From NCBI RefSeq assembly GCF_010729485.1, contig NZ_AP022609.1:4216001-4280000 (forward strand): DNA of 64,000 bases, written 5' to 3'. This DNA is from Mycolicibacter hiberniae. Lineage in GTDB: Bacteria; Actinomycetota; Actinomycetes; Mycobacteriales; Mycobacteriaceae. The notes under the pieces are model-generated. The model was not told where the DNA came from and searched no databases. It saw nothing but the letters and a program-made list of their open reading frames with translations. Shown one piece after another: positions 28,116 to 37,470 of this stretch (the stretch's first letter is position 1; the number at the start of each line of letters is the position of its first letter). Made by a program: the position numbers and the translations under genes.

Positions 28116-29468
28116 ATGGCGGATGATGGTGTGGTGGCGGATCTACAGAATCAGCCGAGTTGGCCCGGGGCTGCGCAGACTGTGCAGTCCTTGGCGCAGT
28201 CGTTCGCCGGTGCTGATCCGGCCGCGGACGCGGACCGATTGCGGGACCTGCGCCGGATGAAGGTGGTGGCGCTGAGCTTCCTGCTCGGTGCCACCGTGGT
28301 GTTTCTGCTCTGCCGGTGGGCGCAGGCGGAGGGCCTGGCCCCGGCCTGGGTGGGCTACGTCGGCGCCGCGGCCGAAGCCGGCATGGTGGGCGCGCTGGCG
28401 GATTGGTTCGCCGTCACCGCGCTGTTCAAGCACCCTCTGGGCATTCCCATCCCGCACACCGCGATCATCAAGCGCAAGAAGGATCAGCTGGGGGAGGGGC
28501 TGGGCACCTTCGTTCGGGAGAACTTTCTGTCACCTCCGGTGATCGAGACCAAGCTGCGCGACGCGCAGATCGCCGGCCGGGTGGGCAAGTGGCTCTCGGA
28601 GCCGGCGCACGCCGAGCGGGTGGCCGGCGAAACCGCGACGGTGCTGCGGGTCTTGATCGAGATGCTGCGCGACGACGACGTTCAAGACGTGATCGACCGG
28701 ATGATCGTGCGTCGGATCGCCGAGCCGCACTGGGGACCGCCCATCGGTCGCGTCCTGGGATCGCTTTTGGCCGAGAACCGACAGGAGGCGCTGATCCAGC
28801 TGCTGGCCGACCGGGCCTTCCAGTGGTCGCTCAACGCCGGTGAGGTCATTCAACGGGTGGTGGAGCGTGACTCGCCGTCCTGGTCGCCGCGCTTCGTCGA
28901 TCACCTGGTGGGCGACCGCATTCACCGGGAGCTGATGGATTTCACCGACAAGGTGCGCCGCAATCCCGACCATGAGCTGCGGCGCAGCGCAACCCGATTT
29001 CTGTTCGAGTTCGCCGACGACCTGCAGCACGACCAGGCGACCATCGCGAAAGCCGACGCCGTCAAGGAGCAGCTGATGGCCCGCGATGAGGTGGCCAACG
29101 CCGCGGCCACCGCCTGGCGCACGCTCAAGCGTCTGGTGCTCGAGGGTGTCGACGATCCGTCCAGCGCGCTGCGCACCCGGGTGGCCGCGACCGCGGTCCA
29201 GGTCGGCGAGTCGCTGCGCGACAAGGCCGAACTGCGCGACAAGGTGGACAACTGGATCGTGCGGGGCGCCCAGCATCTGGTGGGCCACTACGGGGTGGAG
29301 ATCACCGCGATTATCACCGAGACCATCGAGCGCTGGGACGCGGCCGAGGCCAGCCGGCGCATCGAACTGCACGTGGGACGCGATCTGCAGTTCATCCGGA
29401 TCAACGGAACCGTGGTGGGCGCACTGGCCGGCCTGGCGATCTACACCATTGCCCAACTTATGTTCTGA
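28116..29468 (+). CDS. DUF445 membrane protein (Rv0473-like)
   Basis: 450 residues (Rv0473 about 456). DUF445 begins after an N-terminal helix (MKVVALSFLLGATVVFLLCRW, about 48-68), includes GMVGALADWFAVTALFKHPLGIPIPHTAIIKRKKDQLGEGL (split across 85-125) and ends with a membrane helix (VVGALAGLAIYTIAQLMF). The family is widespread with unknown function. ATG 28116 is 9 bases after the putative TetR operator. Confidence 0.88.
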   Translation: MADDGVVADLQNQPSWPGAAQTVQSLAQSFAGADPAADADRLRDLRRMKVVALSFLLGATVVFLLCRWAQAEGLAPAWVGYVGAAAEAGMVGALADWFAVTALFKHPLGIPIPHTAIIKRKKDQLGEGLGTFVRENFLSPPVIETKLRDAQIAGRVGKWLSEPAHAERVAGETATVLRVLIEMLRDDDVQDVIDRMIVRRIAEPHWGPPIGRVLGSLLAENRQEALIQLLADRAFQWSLNAGEVIQRVVERDSPSWSPRFVDHLVGDRIHRELMDFTDKVRRNPDHELRRSATRFLFEFADDLQHDQATIAKADAVKEQLMARDEVANAAATAWRTLKRLVLEGVDDPSSALRTRVAATAVQVGESLRDKAELRDKVDNWIVRGAQHLVGHYGVEITAIITETIERWDAAEASRRIELHVGRDLQFIRINGTVVGALAGLAIYTIAQLMF

Positions 29469-29477
29469 CCTGCGCTA

Positions 29478-29525
29478 GCAAGTGCTTGCAAAAGTTAGCA
29501 CTAGGCATTATCGTGACACGTGTCA
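29478..29525 (+). promoter_or_regulatory. Palindromic operator region of the XRE regulator
   Basis: Contains the inverted repeat GCAAG-TG-CTTGC (29478-29489), an AGTGCT...AGCACT pair (29481-29502) and a perfect 12-bp palindrome TGACACGTGTCA (29514-29525). They lie 30-80 bases upstream of the XRE gene and are likely self-regulatory sites. Confidence 0.5.
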
Positions 29526-29555
29526 GCAATGATCGGATCGCGAAAGGGGTCACCG

Positions 29556-29948
29556 GTGTCGCAGGACGACAAGCTCGCGGCAGTGGTTTCCACGGCAGCG
29601 GCGGATATCGGCACTTTCATCCGGACACAGCGCGAAGCCGCGCAGGTGTCCATGCGGCAGTTGGCCGAGAAGGCCGGTGTCAGCAACCCGTATCTGAGCC
29701 AGATCGAACGAGGGTTGCGCAAGCCCTCTGCTGATGTCCTCAATCAGATAGCCAAAGCCCTGAGGGTCTCCGCTGAGGTGCTTTACGTCCGGGCGGGAAT
29801 CTTGGAGCCGAGTGAGAAGAGCGAGGTTCGTGACGCCGTGGTCGCCGACATGGCAATCACGGAACGGCAGAAGCAGGTTCTGCTCGACATCTACGGCTCC
29901 TTCGTCCAGCAGAACGAAGCCGACGGTGAGGAGACGCCACCTGCCTGA
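29556..29948 (+). CDS. XRE-family regulator (Rv0474-like)
   Basis: 130 residues. The HTH_3 core is IGTFIRTQREAAQVSMRQL through AGVSNPYLSQIERGLRKPS. M. tuberculosis Rv0474 (140) is reported as a copper-responsive regulator; that function is transferred by similarity only. GTG 29556 follows AAAGGGG; an upstream ATG at 29529 is possible but lacks a ribosome site. It precedes hbhA by 61 bases, the same order as in M. tuberculosis. Confidence 0.85.
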   Translation: MSQDDKLAAVVSTAAADIGTFIRTQREAAQVSMRQLAEKAGVSNPYLSQIERGLRKPSADVLNQIAKALRVSAEVLYVRAGILEPSEKSEVRDAVVADMAITERQKQVLLDIYGSFVQQNEADGEETPPA

Positions 29949-30009
29949 TCCTCATGCGTTCTCCTGACCGAATTGCCCACGCAAGATTTCAAACCGAAAG
30001 GAACCCGAA

Positions 30010-30636
30010 ATGGCTGAGAACCCGACCATCGAAGAACTGAAGGCCCCGCTGCTCGCCGCGCTCGGCGCCGCCGACCTCGCCCTGGCCACCGTGAACGAAC
30101 TCGTCACCAACCTGCGCGAGCGCGCCGGTGAAGCCCGCGAGGTCTCCAGCAGCCGCGTCGAGGAGAGCCGCGCTCGCCTGACCAAGCTGCAGGAGGAGCT
30201 GCCCGAGCAGTTCGCCGAGCTGCGCGAGCGTTTCACGGCCGACGAGCTGCGCAAGGCCGCCGAGGGCTACGTGGAGGCCGCCAGCGAGCGCTACAACGAC
30301 CTGGTGGCGCGCGGTGAGGCCGCCCTGGTGCGGCTGCGCAGCCAGTCGGGTCTCGACGACGCCTCGGCTCAGGTGGAGGGCTACGTGGACCAGGCCGTCG
30401 AACTGACCCAGGAGGTGCTGGGCAACGTCGCGTCGCAGACCCGCGAGGTCGGTGAGCGTGCCGCCAAGCTGGTCGGCATCGAGCTGCCCAAGAAGGAAGC
30501 GGCCGCGCCGGCACCCGCCGAGAAGCCCGCGGCTCCGGCGCCCGCCAAGAAGGCTCCGGCTGCCAAGAAGGCCCCGGCCGCCAAGAAGGCCCCGGCTGCC
30601 AAGAAGGCTCCGGCCAAGAAGGTCACCCAGAAGTAG
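30010..30636 (+). CDS. hbhA: Heparin-binding hemagglutinin HbhA
   Basis: 208 residues (M. tuberculosis HbhA 199). A coiled-coil N-terminal region ([40 protein letters not shown]) precedes a Lys/Ala/Pro-rich tail of repeats such as [14 protein letters not shown], which binds heparin sulphate, DNA and lipid bodies. It has no signal peptide, as in the family, and is found on the surface. The tail repeat number is likely variable. Ribosome site GAAAGGAA upstream. Expected to be co-transcribed with the next small genes. Confidence 0.96.
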   Translation: MAENPTIEELKAPLLAALGAADLALATVNELVTNLRERAGEAREVSSSRVEESRARLTKLQEELPEQFAELRERFTADELRKAAEGYVEAASERYNDLVARGEAALVRLRSQSGLDDASAQVEGYVDQAVELTQEVLGNVASQTREVGERAAKLVGIELPKKEAAAPAPAEKPAAPAPAKKAPAAKKAPAAKKAPAAKKAPAKKVTQK

Positions 30637-30679
30637 TCGCAGTTCGACGCCCGGGACGGTGCCCGCCTAGGCTTGCAGC

Positions 30680-30961
30680 GTGATCGCTGCGAACCTGGTG
30701 GGTACCGTCCTTGGCGTTTTGCAGATCGCCGTCTTCGCGACATCGGTGTATGCCTTCGTCCACGCGGCGCTGCAACGCGCCGACGCCTACACCGCCGCCG
30801 ACAAACTCACCAAGCCGGTCTGGCTGGTGATCCTCGCGGTGTGCGGGCTGATGGCGCTGCTGCTGCAGGTGATGGGCATGGCCATCGCGGCCTGCGCGGC
30901 GGGGGTCTACCTGGTCGACGTGCGCCCCCGACTCCTCGAGGTGCAAGGCAAGTCCCACTAG
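30680..30961 (+). CDS. DUF2516 small membrane protein (Rv0476-like)
   Basis: 93 residues with helices at about 1-25 ([21 protein letters not shown]) and 47-75 ([19 protein letters not shown]). It matches DUF2516, restricted to actinobacteria, and Rv0476. GTG 30680. Function unknown. It begins 44 bases after hbhA and ends 5 bases before the next gene. Confidence 0.8.
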   Translation: MIAANLVGTVLGVLQIAVFATSVYAFVHAALQRADAYTAADKLTKPVWLVILAVCGLMALLLQVMGMAIAACAAGVYLVDVRPRLLEVQGKSH

Positions 30962-30965
30962 CGCC

Positions 30966-31367
30966 ATGCTGCGTTCGGTGTTTACAGGGGCGCTGGCGGG
31001 TGCCGCGGTCGCGGTGTGTTGTGCTGCGCCGGCCGTGGCAGAGATCAGCGGATACGTCGACCGCGCCGAGTGGGCCAGCTATGACGACGGCCTGAGCCTG
31101 CGGGTGTATCCGAGCGCCTCGGCCCGGGCGGCGGCGCTTCGCCTCGACGCCGCGGCAGGCGAACAGGCGTGGCGCGAGGTGCTCCAACATGCCCCGGAGG
31201 CCGATCGGCCCGGAATGCGCGAGCAATTCCTGTGTCACTGGAACTACGCCGAGTTCGCTCGGCCCGGCAAGCTCAGCTGGAATCTGGAGCCGTGGCGGCC
31301 CGTCGTCGACTGGGTCACCATGCTGGAGTCCGGCTGCAACCCCGGCGCCGCCGAGGAGGTCTTCTGA
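30966..31367 (+). CDS. Secreted DUF2599 protein (Rv0477-like)
   Basis: 133 residues with a signal peptide ([20 protein letters not shown], cleavage near APAVA). The mature part, with [16 protein letters not shown] and [18 protein letters not shown], is DUF2599. Function unknown. Its stop overlaps the deoC ATG by one base (TGATG). Confidence 0.82.
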   Translation: MLRSVFTGALAGAAVAVCCAAPAVAEISGYVDRAEWASYDDGLSLRVYPSASARAAALRLDAAAGEQAWREVLQHAPEADRPGMREQFLCHWNYAEFARPGKLSWNLEPWRPVVDWVTMLESGCNPGAAEEVF

Positions 31368-32059
31368 TGTCCGCGATGTCCCCGAGCCGCTGGGGCCCTG
31401 ACCAGGTTGCGCAGCGGGTCGACCACACGCTGCTCAAACCCGAGGCGACCGCGGCCCAGGTCGTGGCCACCGTCGCCGAAGCTGCCGAACTCGGCGTCGC
31501 CGCGGTCTGCGTGTCGCCCCTGATGGTGGCCGTCGCGGCGGCGGCGAACCCGGCCGGTGTCCCGATTGCCGCGGTCGCAGGCTTCCCGTCCGGCAAGCAT
31601 CGGCCGGAGATCAAGGCGCGGGAGGCCGCGCTGGCCGCGGCGGACGGGGCGGCTGAGATCGACATGGTGATCGACATCGGTGCGGCGCTGGCAGGTGACT
31701 TCGCCGCGGTGGGCGCCGACATCGCGGCCGTGCGGGCCGCGGTGCAGGGCGCGGTGCTCAAGGTGATCGTGGAGTCCGCCGCGCTGCTGGAGTTCGCCGG
31801 TGATGCCACGCTGGTCGCCGCCTGCCGAGCCGCCGAAGACGCCGGGGCCGATTTCGTGAAGACCTCCACCGGCTTTCATCCGTGCGGCGGGGCATCGGTG
31901 CACGCGGTGTCGCTGATGGCCGACACGGTCGGGGGCCGGCTGGGGGTCAAGGCCAGCGGCGGGATCCGCACGGCCGCCGAGGCGGTGGCCATGCTGCAGG
32001 CCGGGGCGACCCGGCTGGGGCTGTCGGGCACCCGCGCGGTGCTCGACGGGTTGGGGTAG
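31367..32059 (+). CDS. deoC: Deoxyribose-phosphate aldolase
   Basis: 230 residues. The Schiff-base Lys is in DFVKTSTGF and the second Lys in GVKASGGIR; both are conserved in DeoC. It cleaves 2-deoxyribose 5-phosphate to glyceraldehyde 3-phosphate and acetaldehyde in nucleoside breakdown. It is coupled to the DUF2599 gene by a one-base overlap and is the last gene of the hbhA-deoC group. Confidence 0.95.
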   Translation: MSAMSPSRWGPDQVAQRVDHTLLKPEATAAQVVATVAEAAELGVAAVCVSPLMVAVAAAANPAGVPIAAVAGFPSGKHRPEIKAREAALAAADGAAEIDMVIDIGAALAGDFAAVGADIAAVRAAVQGAVLKVIVESAALLEFAGDATLVAACRAAEDAGADFVKTSTGFHPCGGASVHAVSLMADTVGGRLGVKASGGIRTAAEAVAMLQAGATRLGLSGTRAVLDGLG

Positions 32060-32075
32060 CCCAGCTCGCCGGCCC

Positions 32076-32666
32076 TCAGTCGGGAATCGAAGCCGGAGTG
32101 GGGACCACCACGGCGAAGAGATCCGCCATCGCCGCCAGGCTCGCGGCCTGCATGGCGGCGGCTGACACGGTGCCGTCGCCGCTCGGCAGGGCCCGCGTGG
32201 CGGTGGCCGAGGCAACCACGGTGGGCGCATAGCCCAGATTGAAAGCCCCACGCGCCGTGGAGTTGACGCACATGTGCGTCATGAATCCGGCCAAGATCAG
32301 ATTCGTCGCGCCGCGTTGGCGCAGCAGGTCATTCAACTCGGTGCCGACGAAGGAGTTCGGATAGGCCTTCACCACCACCGGCTCCCCGGCGCGCGGCGCC
32401 ACGGCGGAGACGATGGCGCCGGACTCGCCGTCGATGTCGTAAGGCGACCCGGGGCCGGCGTTGTGTTGGATGTGGATGACGGGAATCCCCGCGCTACGGG
32501 CCCGGTCCAGCAGAGCCGCTGTGCTGAGCAGGGCATCGCCGACGCCGTCGAGTTCCATCACGCCGCGGGTATAGGTGTTCTGGCAGTCGATGAGAACCAC
32601 GGTGGATTCGCCCAATGCCGCAGGAGTGGTGGGCAATCCGGTCAGCGTGCGCAGGGTTTCGGTCAT
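32076..32666 (-). CDS. Isochorismatase-like cysteine hydrolase
   Basis: 196 residues. The catalytic triad is visible as Asp in VVLIDCQN, Lys in VVVKAYPNSF and Cys in GFMTHMCVNSTARG. This fold covers nicotinamidases, isochorismatases and carbamoyl hydrolases; the substrate is unclear. It lies downstream of the HxlR gene, separated by 52 bases, and both are leftward. Confidence 0.87.
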   Translation of the reverse strand: MTETLRTLTGLPTTPAALGESTVVLIDCQNTYTRGVMELDGVGDALLSTAALLDRARSAGIPVIHIQHNAGPGSPYDIDGESGAIVSAVAPRAGEPVVVKAYPNSFVGTELNDLLRQRGATNLILAGFMTHMCVNSTARGAFNLGYAPTVVASATATRALPSGDGTVSAAAMQAASLAAMADLFAVVVPTPASIPD

Positions 32667-32718
32667 GGGTGCTCTTCTCCAGTAGTCGGGTCGATGATGC
32701 GTCGTGAGGTTGATTCGG

Positions 32719-33411
32719 TCATCCGGCGGCTGACTTGGCGGCTAGAACGTCGGATGAGAACGGGCTCAGCGCGAACCACTTCGGGAGGGCTCGCGCGAGC
32801 TTGGCCGGGCCTTCTACCAGGATCTCACCAGTGGCAATCGCGTCTTCCAGTTGACGATGGCCGAACCAGATCTGGTGCCACAGGCGACCGCTCCCGGTCA
32901 CGCTGAGATCGACCGGGAAACGGGGATCGTGAAGGCAGACGGAGACTTCGGCGTTGGTGGCCACGATCCAGCCTCGTCTCACCTCACCGTCGGTGAAGTC
33001 GAACTGGATGGTGGTGCGCCCTTCGGGCAGCGCAGAGGTGACTCCTGCGCGCATGCGCCACAACAGCAGGGCATTGTCGACCTGTTCGGGCGCTGGTTCG
33101 GGGAACCACCAGCGCACCGTCCAGCGCCCCAGCGCGTAGATCAGTTCGTGGAGGTCTTCACCGGCTTCGGTGAGCCGGTATTCGTGGGTGCGCCCACTGC
33201 CTGTGGGCACCCGGGTGAGCACCCCGACTGCCTCCAGGTGCCGCAAGCGGGCCGCGAGCAGGCTACGGGACAATCCGGGCAATCCCCGCAGGATCGCACT
33301 GAACTGGCTTGAGCCGACCATGATTTCACGGACGATCAGCAGGCTCCAGCGATCACCGAGCACGCTCGCCCCGATCGATACGGGACAGTATTCGGCAGGT
33401 ACTACGGGCAT
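32719..33411 (-). CDS. HxlR-type regulator with C-terminal SCP2-like domain
   Basis: 230 residues. Residues about 5-100 form the HxlR winged helix (VLGDRWSLLIVREIMVG; LSRSLLAARLRHLEAVGVL). Residues about 120-225 look like an SCP2/sterol-carrier domain (TIQFDFTDGEVRRGWIV), which could bind a hydrophobic inducer. It is divergent from the diiron monooxygenase operon, with A+T-rich palindromes between, and is the obvious candidate to control it. This is inference from position. Confidence 0.85.
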   Translation of the reverse strand: MPVVPAEYCPVSIGASVLGDRWSLLIVREIMVGSSQFSAILRGLPGLSRSLLAARLRHLEAVGVLTRVPTGSGRTHEYRLTEAGEDLHELIYALGRWTVRWWFPEPAPEQVDNALLLWRMRAGVTSALPEGRTTIQFDFTDGEVRRGWIVATNAEVSVCLHDPRFPVDLSVTGSGRLWHQIWFGHRQLEDAIATGEILVEGPAKLARALPKWFALSPFSSDVLAAKSAAG

Positions 33412-33429
33412 GACCGAGACGTTACACCC

Positions 33430-33470
33430 ATATGGTCCATATTTAGAACTAAAATAGTAGTGATTCTAAA
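33430..33470 (+). promoter_or_regulatory. A+T-rich palindromes between HxlR and the monooxygenase operon
   Basis: ATATGGTCCATAT (33430-33442), a perfect 13-base palindrome around a central T, is followed by TTTAGAA at 33442-33448 and TTCTAAA at 33464-33470, a 7-base inverted repeat with a 15-base spacer. This A+T block stands out in high-GC DNA and probably contains the divergent promoters and HxlR operator. Confidence 0.55.
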
Positions 33471-33527
33471 CCTAGATCAGAACCGGCCTTCCTGGTTTGG
33501 TTGGCGCCTAAGACAGCAACCTCTGCC

Positions 33528-34529
33528 ATGGAAACAGGTCACATGACGCTCGGAACTGCCTATGAGGATCTCACGATCTTCCAACAGATCTCTCCGGAGA
33601 CTGATGCCGTGCAGGGCTGGCCCCTGCACTTTCCCGATGGGTCGCCGCCACTGTCGCCGGATTCGACCGCGCTGCGGTCACAGAACTGGTATGGATTTCG
33701 TGACCCGAACCGGTCCGTCTACGTCGACTGGGTAGCCGAGGCGCATCAGAATGAGACCGCGCTGGCCGACCAACTTGAGTTGCTGGACAAGGCGGTTGGC
33801 TCCGGTGGCGTTGATCCCGACTGGTTGCGCGAGGGGATCGCCGGTGTCGCGGCAGTGCTGCCATATGCGGACCGGTCCTACTTCCGGGTGCTCAGTCGTG
33901 CTCAGCGTTTGGCATTGTCTGACACGGTGACGCTCGCGCTCGTCTTCGGCGCCGCCGACGCACTTCGCCATGTCGAGCATGCGGCAGCTCAGCGTGCCGC
34001 CATCGAAAGCAGCTCCGGAGAAGCGACTTTCAGCGCTGTCGAGCATGCGTGGACGGCGGGCGCGGGCTGGCAACCGTTTCGTTCCGCAGTCGAGCAGGTG
34101 CTCGCCACCAGCGATTGGGTCGAGGCGTTGTTCGCGGTCAACACCATCCTGGAGCCGCTGGTGGGCCGGTTTCTGCGGCTGCACTACCTAGAGCGGGGTG
34201 GTCGCCGTTACGGCGATACCTACACCATTTCGGCAACCGCGACATGGCTCCAGGACCGTGACCGGGCCGGACGCTGGACCTTCGCGCTGATCGATCATCT
34301 GCTCGCCGACCCCGAGTACGGTGCCGCCAACCGGGTGATACTCACCGATTGGGCCAATCGGTGGGAGGCCCGGGCGAGCGAGGCGGTCGCCGCTCTTTCG
34401 GCACATCTGGGGGAATTCACTACCGCCCCAGACGGACTCGATGAAGCCTGGGCAGATGTTGTGCACACCTATCGTCGTGAGGTCGGCGACCGGTGGGCCA
34501 CGAAGCTCACCGCGACGGGACTTTTCTGA
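33528..34529 (+). CDS. Soluble diiron monooxygenase, hydroxylase beta subunit
   Basis: 333 residues. It matches the beta subunit of soluble diiron monooxygenases (phenol/propane/alkene type): YVDWVAEAHQNETALADQLE, EALFAVNTILEPLVGRFLRL and the all-helical repeat. Beta subunits lack iron. With the order beta, coupling protein, alpha, reductase, it resembles amoABCD/etnABCD alkene monooxygenases (group 4). The first base codes are uncertain: ATG 33528 and 33543 are both possible, and neither has a strong ribosome site. Its TGA overlaps the coupling protein's ATG by one base. Confidence 0.82.
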   Translation: METGHMTLGTAYEDLTIFQQISPETDAVQGWPLHFPDGSPPLSPDSTALRSQNWYGFRDPNRSVYVDWVAEAHQNETALADQLELLDKAVGSGGVDPDWLREGIAGVAAVLPYADRSYFRVLSRAQRLALSDTVTLALVFGAADALRHVEHAAAQRAAIESSSGEATFSAVEHAWTAGAGWQPFRSAVEQVLATSDWVEALFAVNTILEPLVGRFLRLHYLERGGRRYGDTYTISATATWLQDRDRAGRWTFALIDHLLADPEYGAANRVILTDWANRWEARASEAVAALSAHLGEFTTAPDGLDEAWADVVHTYRREVGDRWATKLTATGLF

Positions 34530-34879
34530 TGGCGCGCACAACGGCACAGCCGGCCGCGCGTGGCGTGGGCGCCAGCCTCATCAAGGGACCGGAAACCGAC
34601 GCCATCGCCCGGTACCTGCGGCGCACCCAACCGACGGTCAACGTCACCGATCGGGGTGTGTACCTCAAAGCAGACGCTCCCGACGAGATCATCATCGATC
34701 TCGCCGAGGTGTCTGCCGAGTTCGGGCGACCGCTCGAAATCGAAGACGTCTTAATCGTTTTAGCAAGCTATTTCGGAGAGATCGACCCACAGCGTGGAGC
34801 GCGTCCCGGCGCCGGCCGACTGGTGTTGCGCGCAGACTCCCTGAGCGATCGCTCCCAGGAAGACGAAGGTATCCGATGA
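34529..34879 (+). CDS. Monooxygenase coupling (effector) protein, MmoB/DmpM family
   Basis: 116 residues. The segment NVTDRGVYLKADAPDEIIID and the following acidic helices are those of the cofactor-free coupling proteins that gate electron flow and substrate entry at the diiron site. Length equals the small regulatory subunit of alkene monooxygenases. It is translationally coupled at both ends (ATG overlaps upstream TGA by one base; TGA overlaps alpha ATG by four). Confidence 0.85.
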   Translation: MARTTAQPAARGVGASLIKGPETDAIARYLRRTQPTVNVTDRGVYLKADAPDEIIIDLAEVSAEFGRPLEIEDVLIVLASYFGEIDPQRGARPGAGRLVLRADSLSDRSQEDEGIR

Positions 34880-36378
34880 CCGCGCCGACTACTCGCACCC
34901 ACGATCTGATCAAGCAATACACGTGGGATAGCACCAGCACTCCGCCCGCCGCGGTCTTCCCGAGCCGCTACCGCATCCCGGAGCGGGGCCGGGATCCGTT
35001 CAAGCTGCTGTTCCGGGACTACGCGCGCATGGAGGTGGAGAAGGATCTCCGGGTGCAGCGGGCCATGGACAGCGCCGCGTCGCTGCGTACCACCGAGGCA
35101 ATCGAACCGCGGTGGATAGAAGGGCTCAAGCTGGCGCTGCCCCTCACCGCCGAGGCGGAGTACCAGGCGATGAAGGGTGCCGGGCTGCTGATCTCCTCGA
35201 TCAACAATCCCGAACTGCAGCAGGGCTACGCCGCTCAGGCGCTCGACGAGGCTCGCCACCTTCAGATCGTCGGTGCGCTGCGGCGGCACTACCTGTCCCA
35301 CGCACCCGATACCGACGGCCTGCAGTTCGGGTCGCGGGCGCTCGCCCGCCACCCCATCGGTGCCGTCGCGCGAGCCGCATTCGCGCCCAATTCCGTCAAC
35401 GACCCGATCGACGCGGTGATCGCGCTGAACGTTGTCCTCGAGACCGCTTACACAAACCCCCTGACCGTCGCATTGCCCCAAGTGGCCGCCGCCAACGGCG
35501 ATGACGCCTATGCAGCGGCCTACCTGTCGATCCAGTCCGACGAAGTGCGCCATATGGCCAACGGGCACGGCACGCTTCGTGCCGTTGCTGAGATTGCGGA
35601 CAATATTCCCCTGGTGCAGGGTTCGTTGGACCGCGCATTCTGGCACCAGCATCAAGGCGGCGACACCGCGACCGCTGTGGCGGCCGAATACTATGTCCGC
35701 CACCGCCCGTGGGCCTACCGAGACGCCTGGGAAGAATGGGTGGTCGATGACTTCATCGGCTCGTTCTCCCGCCGCTTCGGACCGTTCGGGCTACGCGAGC
35801 CCGCGCGGCTGGCTGACGTCGCTCGTGGCGTCGAATCCCAACACCACGCTGTCGCCATTGGGCTGGCTGCGCTGTGGCCGTTGAACTTCTTCCGGACCGA
35901 TCCGCTCGATGAGACCGACTTCGAATGGTTCGAAGCGAACTACCCCGGTTGGTCGGCCGTCTACCAGCCGCTGTGGGAGGCATACGCAGCACTGTCAGAC
36001 CCTGCCAACGGCCGCCTGTTGCTCCAGGAATTGCCCGGCGTGCCGCCGTTCTGCCAGGTGTGCCAACTGCCCTGCATCGTCCCCCGCTTCGAGGCGCCGG
36101 AAACCCGCATCATCGAATACCAGGGCGCTCGCTACGCCCTGTGCAGCGAAGGATGCGAGATCAATTTCTCGTGGAATCCGGTGTCGTACACCTCGTTCGG
36201 GACATTCTGGAGCCGTTACCATGGCTGGGACCTCGCCGATGTGGTGCTCGACCTGGGCTTCCTGCGATCGGACGGCCGGACCTTGGTCGGGCAACCGCAT
36301 CTGCGCTCCGAGGGCCTATGGACGATCGACGACATTCGCGCGATCGGTGTCACTGTTCACGACCCATTGGCCTCGTGA
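34876..36378 (+). CDS. Soluble diiron monooxygenase, hydroxylase alpha subunit
   Basis: 500 residues, the size of AmoC/EtnC-type alpha subunits. The diiron ligands are visible: E93 or E95 (AEAEYQ) with DEARH at 124-128, and E189 (VLETAYTN) with DEVRH at 222-226. A C-terminal Cys cluster (FCQVCQLPCIVP ... CSEGCEINF) resembles the YHS-type metal site found in this class. It oxidises alkenes, phenols or related substrates with O2, electrons coming from the reductase encoded next. The four-base ATGA overlap with the coupling protein and the GTGA overlap with the reductase show an operon. The substrate cannot be read from the sequence. Confidence 0.93.
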   Translation: MTAPTTRTHDLIKQYTWDSTSTPPAAVFPSRYRIPERGRDPFKLLFRDYARMEVEKDLRVQRAMDSAASLRTTEAIEPRWIEGLKLALPLTAEAEYQAMKGAGLLISSINNPELQQGYAAQALDEARHLQIVGALRRHYLSHAPDTDGLQFGSRALARHPIGAVARAAFAPNSVNDPIDAVIALNVVLETAYTNPLTVALPQVAAANGDDAYAAAYLSIQSDEVRHMANGHGTLRAVAEIADNIPLVQGSLDRAFWHQHQGGDTATAVAAEYYVRHRPWAYRDAWEEWVVDDFIGSFSRRFGPFGLREPARLADVARGVESQHHAVAIGLAALWPLNFFRTDPLDETDFEWFEANYPGWSAVYQPLWEAYAALSDPANGRLLLQELPGVPPFCQVCQLPCIVPRFEAPETRIIEYQGARYALCSEGCEINFSWNPVSYTSFGTFWSRYHGWDLADVVLDLGFLRSDGRTLVGQPHLRSEGLWTIDDIRAIGVTVHDPLAS

Positions 36379-37424
36379 GTGTCGACATGTCGCAGCCGGG
36401 CACCCTGACCGTAGAACCCTTCGGGGTGCGGCTGGCCGTCCAACCCGACGAGAAGCTGCTGCAGGCCATTCTGCGTAACGGCAACTACGTCCCGTTCGGC
36501 TGCAATCACGGCGGTTGCGGAACGTGCGCCGCCCAGCTGGTTGCCGGGGACCTTGAGCAAGACTCCGGAACCCTGACCACCCTCGATGAGCGAGCGCGAG
36601 CGCACGGACAGGTGTTGCTCTGTTCCTCGCGACTGGTCAGTGACAGCGCCGTGGTCGATGTCACCGCCAGTGGGATATCCGGTGAGGAATTCGCCGGCGC
36701 TCCATTGCATGACAGGGAGGTCACCGTCGACGACGTCACCGCTGTCAGCCCCGGTCTGAGCGTTCTCACGCTCAGTGCGCCGCCGCCACCGTGGACCCCG
36801 CGCCCCGGGCAGTTCGTCCACATCGAACTGCCGGACCGTACGGGATGGCGGGCCTATTCCCTTGCCTCGCCTGCTGAGGCGTCCCTGTTGCAATTCGTCA
36901 TCCGGGCCGTGCCGGGTGGCGCGTTCACCACGGCCCTCGACGAGATCCGCCCTGGCGGCACCCTACGCATCCGCGGGCCGTACGGAGCATTTCAGCTGCG
37001 CACCTCCCATCGGCCCAAATTGTTCATCGGCAGCGGTGCCGGGATCGGGCCGATCCGCTCCATGATTCACGACCTCCTGCGATCTCCCGGGCATCCACCG
37101 GCTCACCTCGTCCATGTCGCGCGCAGTGCAGCAGAGTTGGTGTTCGGCGAGGAATTCGCAGCTCTGGCCAAGGCCGACAACGACTTCGCCTATCACCCGC
37201 TGCTGCCGCAGCACCCTCGCCGGGGTACCGACCGCGTGCTCGAATGGCTCGCTGCCCACGCCACCGCCGTCGAGTTACGTCGGACGGAGGCTTACTTATG
37301 CGGCCCGGATCGGTTCGTCGACATCACCGCCGGCGCTCTCTGCGCGGCGGGACTGCGGTCGCGCTATCTCGCTGCGGATCGTTTCACCGCGTCCGCCGGC
37401 CCAGCCGTTACCCCGCCCGCCTAG
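36375..37424 (+). CDS. Monooxygenase reductase (2Fe-2S, FAD, NAD)
   Basis: 349 residues. A plant-type ferredoxin domain with CNHGGCGTC and a further Cys in LLCSSR (about 40-85), then an FAD domain (GQFVHIELP; RAYSLASPAE) and an NAD domain (LFIGSGAGIGPIRSM; AYLCGPDRF). It passes electrons from NADH to the diiron hydroxylase. The GTG at 36375 overlaps the alpha stop; an internal ATG at 36387 is an alternative start. It has the size of AmoD/EtnD reductases (about 340). Confidence 0.92.
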   Translation: MSVDMSQPGTLTVEPFGVRLAVQPDEKLLQAILRNGNYVPFGCNHGGCGTCAAQLVAGDLEQDSGTLTTLDERARAHGQVLLCSSRLVSDSAVVDVTASGISGEEFAGAPLHDREVTVDDVTAVSPGLSVLTLSAPPPPWTPRPGQFVHIELPDRTGWRAYSLASPAEASLLQFVIRAVPGGAFTTALDEIRPGGTLRIRGPYGAFQLRTSHRPKLFIGSGAGIGPIRSMIHDLLRSPGHPPAHLVHVARSAAELVFGEEFAALAKADNDFAYHPLLPQHPRRGTDRVLEWLAAHATAVELRRTEAYLCGPDRFVDITAGALCAAGLRSRYLAADRFTASAGPAVTPPA

Positions 37425-37470
37425 CAACCCCAACGAGGTCATCCCTCACCGCCGAACCAAGGAGACACCC

